Positions 60,913 to 64,000 of a DNA stretch of 64,000 nt are shown here, one piece after another (positions within the stretch are counted from its first letter, which is position 1; every line of letters starts with the position of its first letter). Under the pieces are notes generated by a model that was given only the letters and a program-made list of their open reading frames with translations, was not told the origin of the DNA and did not search any database. The DNA lies in contig JBNMQC010000001.1 in NCBI GenBank assembly GCA_051277445.1, positions 1-64,000 on the forward strand, given 5' to 3'. The position numbers and the translations under genes were made by a program. This DNA comes from Bermanella sp051277445. Its GTDB lineage: Bacteria; Pseudomonadota; Gammaproteobacteria; Pseudomonadales; Oceanobacteraceae.

Positions 60913-62544
60913 TTATTGGGCCACAATACTTTGGTTACGACCTTTTTCTTTTGCTTGATACAGGGCTTTGTCGGCTCGCTCGAACACCTCTTCATGGCTC
61001 ATGCCTTCACTAAAGCTGGCAACCCCGCAAGATAAGGTGATTTGCACGCGCTGGCCTTTAAAATGAAATGGACACTTGGCGACTTCTTGTCGAATCTTTT
61101 CCGCCACTTGCAGTGCAGCCTGGCTGTCGGTATTGGGCAATATGACGACAAATTCTTCACCGCCGTAACGGGCCAGTAGGTCGGTTTGGCGCGTGCCTTT
61201 TTTTACCTGTCGGCTGATCAATTGCAGTACTTTATCCCCCGCTTGATGGCCATAGCTGTCGTTGATGTTTTTGAACTTATCCACATCGCATACGATCAGG
61301 CTCAAGTTGCCGCCATAGCGCACATAGCGCTGATACTCTTTTTCGATGTAGGCATCATAAGCGCCTCGATTGGGTAGCTTGGTGAGGCTATCCACCATGG
61401 CTTTTGCTTGGCTTTTACTGAGCTGCTCTTGGGCGCTTTGCAGCTCACTCTCCATTTTGCTTAAACGGTCATTCAACTCATTGATGTGCTGTTCAAAAGC
61501 TTTTTCACGATTTTGTTGCTCAAGCTTAAATATATCCAAGGTAGCAAACACTCGGTCTAGCTGGTTGCTTACGGAGCCTTTTATGTTTTTGGTGTCATCG
61601 GTGCCATCTTTGAGCACTTGCTTAAGGTCATCAAGGTGGCCACGCATTTTGTCATCAAAGTCTTTGGAGGCGGACTTAAAGTCCTGCTCTAGGTCTTGGC
61701 TTTGGGATAGCCACGCCTGCAGTTCGTTAAGACGCTCATTGAGGCTCTTGAGAAAGGCCTCAAACTCTTCCTGCTCTGTGCCTAATGCACTGATGACCAG
61801 CTCGGCCAGTACTTCTAACGCGGGTACGATCTCATAAAGATTCAGACCCTCTTGTGCCTTGCTTAAAAGGTGCAGGGCTCTTGGCTGCTCTGTGTTGGGC
61901 AGGGTGAGTTTGGGTATCAGGTTTTCAAGGACTTTACTGGCCTCTGAGGTAACACTGAGCAAACCTTTTTCGCCAGCCTCTGGAATTTGATATGAAGCTT
62001 CATCATTAGCTTGATTGTCAGCCGCATCATTAACCGTGGGGGTCGTTTGTTCTTTATTAAATAGACGACTAAAAAAGCCGCTGGTTTGCGACTGGTCATG
62101 ATTGGCGAGCGCTTCAGCCCATTGAGCGATGACACTGGTGAATGCGAGTAGTAAGTCCACTTTATCAGTTTCACGGACTTTTTTGCGTACCTTGGTGAGC
62201 TGAGCCATCAATGGCCTGGGTAACTCGTGGCTGGTTTCAATATCGATAAGGGTTTGGGTGATTTGACCTTGAAAGCTTTCTTGACGAGCTTGCCAGCGCT
62301 CAAAGCCAGATTCGATTTGCTCAAGTATGCGTGTCAGGCCGCTTATTTGATCGGTTCGTAATAGGTCACGCATGGATTCCAGTTGGCTATCCATGTCGGT
62401 ATCACGGCCTTCTGAGGTAATGGACAGGCGAATAATGGCACGACGCAGCTGCCCAATATGATCTTCGAAACGCTTTTCAAGCTTCTCGTTTTCATCAATG
62501 AGATTAAGATATTTATTCTTCCAACGATCGCTATCTGTGCTCAT
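60913..62544 (-). CDS. dgcP: Diguanylate cyclase (GGDEF), DgcP-like
   Basis: This 543-residue cytoplasmic protein makes cyclic di-GMP. The N-terminal half is helical with coiled coils (WKNKYLNLIDENEKLEKRF; later EQHINELNDRLSKMESELQSAQEQL). The C-terminal GGDEF domain has DSLTKLPNRGAYD, CDVDKFKNINDSYGHQAGD and the active-site GGEEF. I see no membrane segment. The gene order with an EEP protein and DsbA equals Pseudomonas PA5487-PA5489, where PA5487 is DgcP, a polar enzyme. The dgcP name rests on this synteny and the N-terminal pattern. Confidence 0.9.
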   Translation of the reverse strand: MSTDSDRWKNKYLNLIDENEKLEKRFEDHIGQLRRAIIRLSITSEGRDTDMDSQLESMRDLLRTDQISGLTRILEQIESGFERWQARQESFQGQITQTLIDIETSHELPRPLMAQLTKVRKKVRETDKVDLLLAFTSVIAQWAEALANHDQSQTSGFFSRLFNKEQTTPTVNDAADNQANDEASYQIPEAGEKGLLSVTSEASKVLENLIPKLTLPNTEQPRALHLLSKAQEGLNLYEIVPALEVLAELVISALGTEQEEFEAFLKSLNERLNELQAWLSQSQDLEQDFKSASKDFDDKMRGHLDDLKQVLKDGTDDTKNIKGSVSNQLDRVFATLDIFKLEQQNREKAFEQHINELNDRLSKMESELQSAQEQLSKSQAKAMVDSLTKLPNRGAYDAYIEKEYQRYVRYGGNLSLIVCDVDKFKNINDSYGHQAGDKVLQLISRQVKKGTRQTDLLARYGGEEFVVILPNTDSQAALQVAEKIRQEVAKCPFHFKGQRVQITLSCGVASFSEGMSHEEVFERADKALYQAKEKGRNQSIVAQ

Positions 62545-62579
62545 AGCTCCCCCTTATTTTTTTAGTATAGGGGAGGATT

Positions 62580-63404
62580 TCAAGCTTGCTGCATGGCTTT
62601 TGGCAGTCTTATTTCCATGGCAATGGGAAGGTGGTCAGAAACCGGGATATCCAGCACACCGACTTGCTTCACATCCACGCTGTCGCTGACCAATATATGG
62701 TCCAACCCCTTAACAGGTCGCCAACTTGGAAAGGTCTCTAATCCTTCAGCCACAGGCTGAAGATCCAATTCTTTAAGTGGGCTCAAACTCAGTAAGCGCT
62801 CTGCGTGGGTATTCATGTCCCCCATCAAGACCACCTGTTTTTGCATCCCAATCAAATGACGAATATGCCTTAGCTGGCGATTCTGTGCGCCTTTGCTTAG
62901 GGCCAGATGCATGACAACCACCAACAGGGCATCTTGGCCTTCACCAAAATATAAGAAGATAGCCCCACGACCCGGCAAGATCCCAGGGAGTTTGTGCAAC
63001 ACAACCCGACTGGGCTTATTCCGACACAACACGCCGTTACTGTGCTGAGCCACGGGCCCGAGATTTCGATTTAGCTGTTGAAACCAAAATGGAAAACCCG
63101 CTTTGCGGGCGAGAAATTCGATTTGGTTAATGAAACCAGAGCGAAAACTGCCGCCGTCCGCTTCTTGGATGGCCACTAAATCAAAATACGACATGGTTTG
63201 CGCAATGCGCATTAAGGCGAGCTTGCGTTTAGAAAGGGGGAGGAAGTGCTGCCAGCTTTTGGTGAGGTAGTGATGGTAACTGCCCGTTTCAATACCCACT
63301 TGGATATTGAAACTGAGCAGTTTGAGCGTGTCGGGGCTGTGTGACTGGAAATCCGCCAGCTGCAAGCAGCCTAATGGTTTAGTCGCAGCACCCCGTTTAA
63401 ACAT
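62580..63404 (-). CDS. Endonuclease/exonuclease/phosphatase (EEP) family protein
   Basis: This 274-residue EEP-fold protein has LLSFNIQVG (Asn), VAIQEADGG (metal Glu), HLALSKGAQNRQ, VLMGDMNTH and VSDHLPI, so the catalytic set is complete. Substrate unknown. It has no signal peptide. It lies directly after dsbA (2-bp gap), the conserved PA5488 position. Confidence 0.9.
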   Translation of the reverse strand: MFKRGAATKPLGCLQLADFQSHSPDTLKLLSFNIQVGIETGSYHHYLTKSWQHFLPLSKRKLALMRIAQTMSYFDLVAIQEADGGSFRSGFINQIEFLARKAGFPFWFQQLNRNLGPVAQHSNGVLCRNKPSRVVLHKLPGILPGRGAIFLYFGEGQDALLVVVMHLALSKGAQNRQLRHIRHLIGMQKQVVLMGDMNTHAERLLSLSPLKELDLQPVAEGLETFPSWRPVKGLDHILVSDSVDVKQVGVLDIPVSDHLPIAMEIRLPKAMQQA

Positions 63405-63406
63405 GG

Positions 63407-64000
63407 TTACTTCTTCAGTGCTTTACGCTCTTGTTCGACTAGGTAGTTAACCACATCGAACACGTTTTCTTCACCGCCCGCGGAGCTGGCGTTCACCAGG
63501 TATTTGCCGTTCACGATGATAGCCGGTACGCCACTGATGGCCCAAGTACGCACCATTTGGTCCGCCATTTTTAGCTGACGACGCACACCAAATGAGTCAT
63601 CAAATTTATCAAAATCCGCCTCACTGACGCCATATTGGGCTAAGAAGGCTTTTTGATCATCTTTATCCAGTAACGGATTACGCTGTCTGTGAATGGCGTT
63701 GAAAATAGCCTGATGCACTTTATCGTTCACTTTAAGCGCATGCGTTAAATAAAACAGCTCTGCGTGAATTTTCCACTGGCGGCTAAATTGCGCAGGTACT
63801 TGATAGAAGTCCACATCGGCTTGAATGAATTTTTTCCAGGCCTGCACAGTTGGCTCGAAGTGGTCACAATGTCCACAGCCATACCAAAACACTTCAACTA
63901 CTTCGATTTTGGCGGGGTCACGAGGCAAGGTGGTATTGGCTAACACTTTATAATGTTGACCCGCTACATATTGCTCAGCATAGCTTAGTGCTGCGGTCAG
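63407..64000 (-). CDS. dsbA: Thiol:disulfide interchange protein DsbA, 5' end cut by window
   Basis: This periplasmic disulfide oxidase has active site CGHC in FWYGCGHCDHFEP and the cis-Pro loop SGVPAIIVNGKYLV. The open frame continues to the window edge, adding LTAALSYAEQYVAGQHYKVL before VLANTT, so the true start and most of the signal peptide lie outside. A GTG at 63946 is not the start. DsbA here would serve the disulfide-containing exported proteins. Confidence 0.95.
   Translation of the reverse strand: MTAALSYAEQYVAGQHYKVLANTTLPRDPAKIEVVEVFWYGCGHCDHFEPTVQAWKKFIQADVDFYQVPAQFSRQWKIHAELFYLTHALKVNDKVHQAIFNAIHRQRNPLLDKDDQKAFLAQYGVSEADFDKFDDSFGVRRQLKMADQMVRTWAISGVPAIIVNGKYLVNASSAGGEENVFDVVNYLVEQERKALKK

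Noticed and set aside
61370..61837. 155-codon plus-strand frame
   Set aside because: Antisense to the coiled-coil part of the diguanylate cyclase; Leu/Ser-rich shadow.
1..64000. CRISPR arrays, prophage or intact insertion sequences
   Set aside because: No regularly spaced repeats, no cas or phage structural genes, and no intact transposase were seen.

Overview
The window looks like a 64-kb piece of chromosome from a marine, heterotrophic gammaproteobacterium. Supporting signs are the TonB-dependent receptors, the TonB2/TtpC/DUF3450 energy module, UbiK, cytochrome c5, an AST arginine pathway, and a Pseudomonas-like dgcP-EEP-dsbA order. I favour an Oceanospirillales-type organism, but that placement is inference. 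Gene density is high, and most of the window is ordinary chromosome rather than phage or plasmid.

Region 1 (1-21 kb) is a nitrogen-scavenging island. It holds a complete urea ABC importer (urtABCDE), a complete urease operon (ureDABCEFG plus hupE), an orphan BMP-type binding protein with a 2-oxoglutarate/Fe(II) oxygenase and an adenine deaminase, an amtB-glnK pair, and three TorF-family putative porins. The island is flanked by two direct-repeat TorF-glnK cassettes; the left one is cut by the window edge. I found five -24/-12 (sigma-54) promoter sequences in the right place and orientation: two before the TorF-glnK cassettes, and one each before urtA, ureD and the BMP gene. Several have NtrC-like palindromes about 100 bp upstream. 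The region therefore reads as one NtrC/RpoN nitrogen-starvation regulon for ammonium, urea and purines. Non-terminating hairpins sit at several cistron boundaries.

Region 2 (21-28.3 kb) is housekeeping: ubiK, comM, rep, a secreted zinc-phospholipase-like protein, cytochrome c5 and tRNA-Arg(CCG). After the tRNA lies about 0.9 kb without an intact gene, holding a copy of the tRNA 3' end and a decayed transposase fragment.

Region 3 (28.3-45.4 kb) is a cyanophycin (arginyl-polyaspartate) utilisation locus in two divergent arms. The leftward arm holds a class III aminotransferase, a TonB-dependent receptor, a YfcC-type carrier, an isoaspartyl dipeptidase lacking one expected metal-binding His, a lipoprotein cyanophycinase, an Lrp/AsnC regulator and a second, divergent S51 peptidase. 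The rightward arm holds an M20 hydrolase, astA, astD, astB and aspA. Together they could take the polymer to beta-Asp-Arg, then Asp and Arg, then glutamate/succinate and fumarate plus ammonia. astC and astE are absent; the class III aminotransferase and the M20 hydrolase are candidate replacements. No cyanophycin synthetase is present, so the locus looks like scavenging of foreign polymer.

Region 4 (45.8-64 kb) holds a TonB2 operon (DUF3450, ttpC, exbB, exbD, tonB, TPR), a tandem glycine riboswitch before a TRIC/UPF0126 membrane protein, an NhaC-like antiporter, a FecA-like receptor, a fatty acid hydroxylase-family protein, a putatively Fur-controlled DUF4856-imelysin lipoprotein pair, htpX, and dgcP-EEP-dsbA, with dsbA cut by the right edge.
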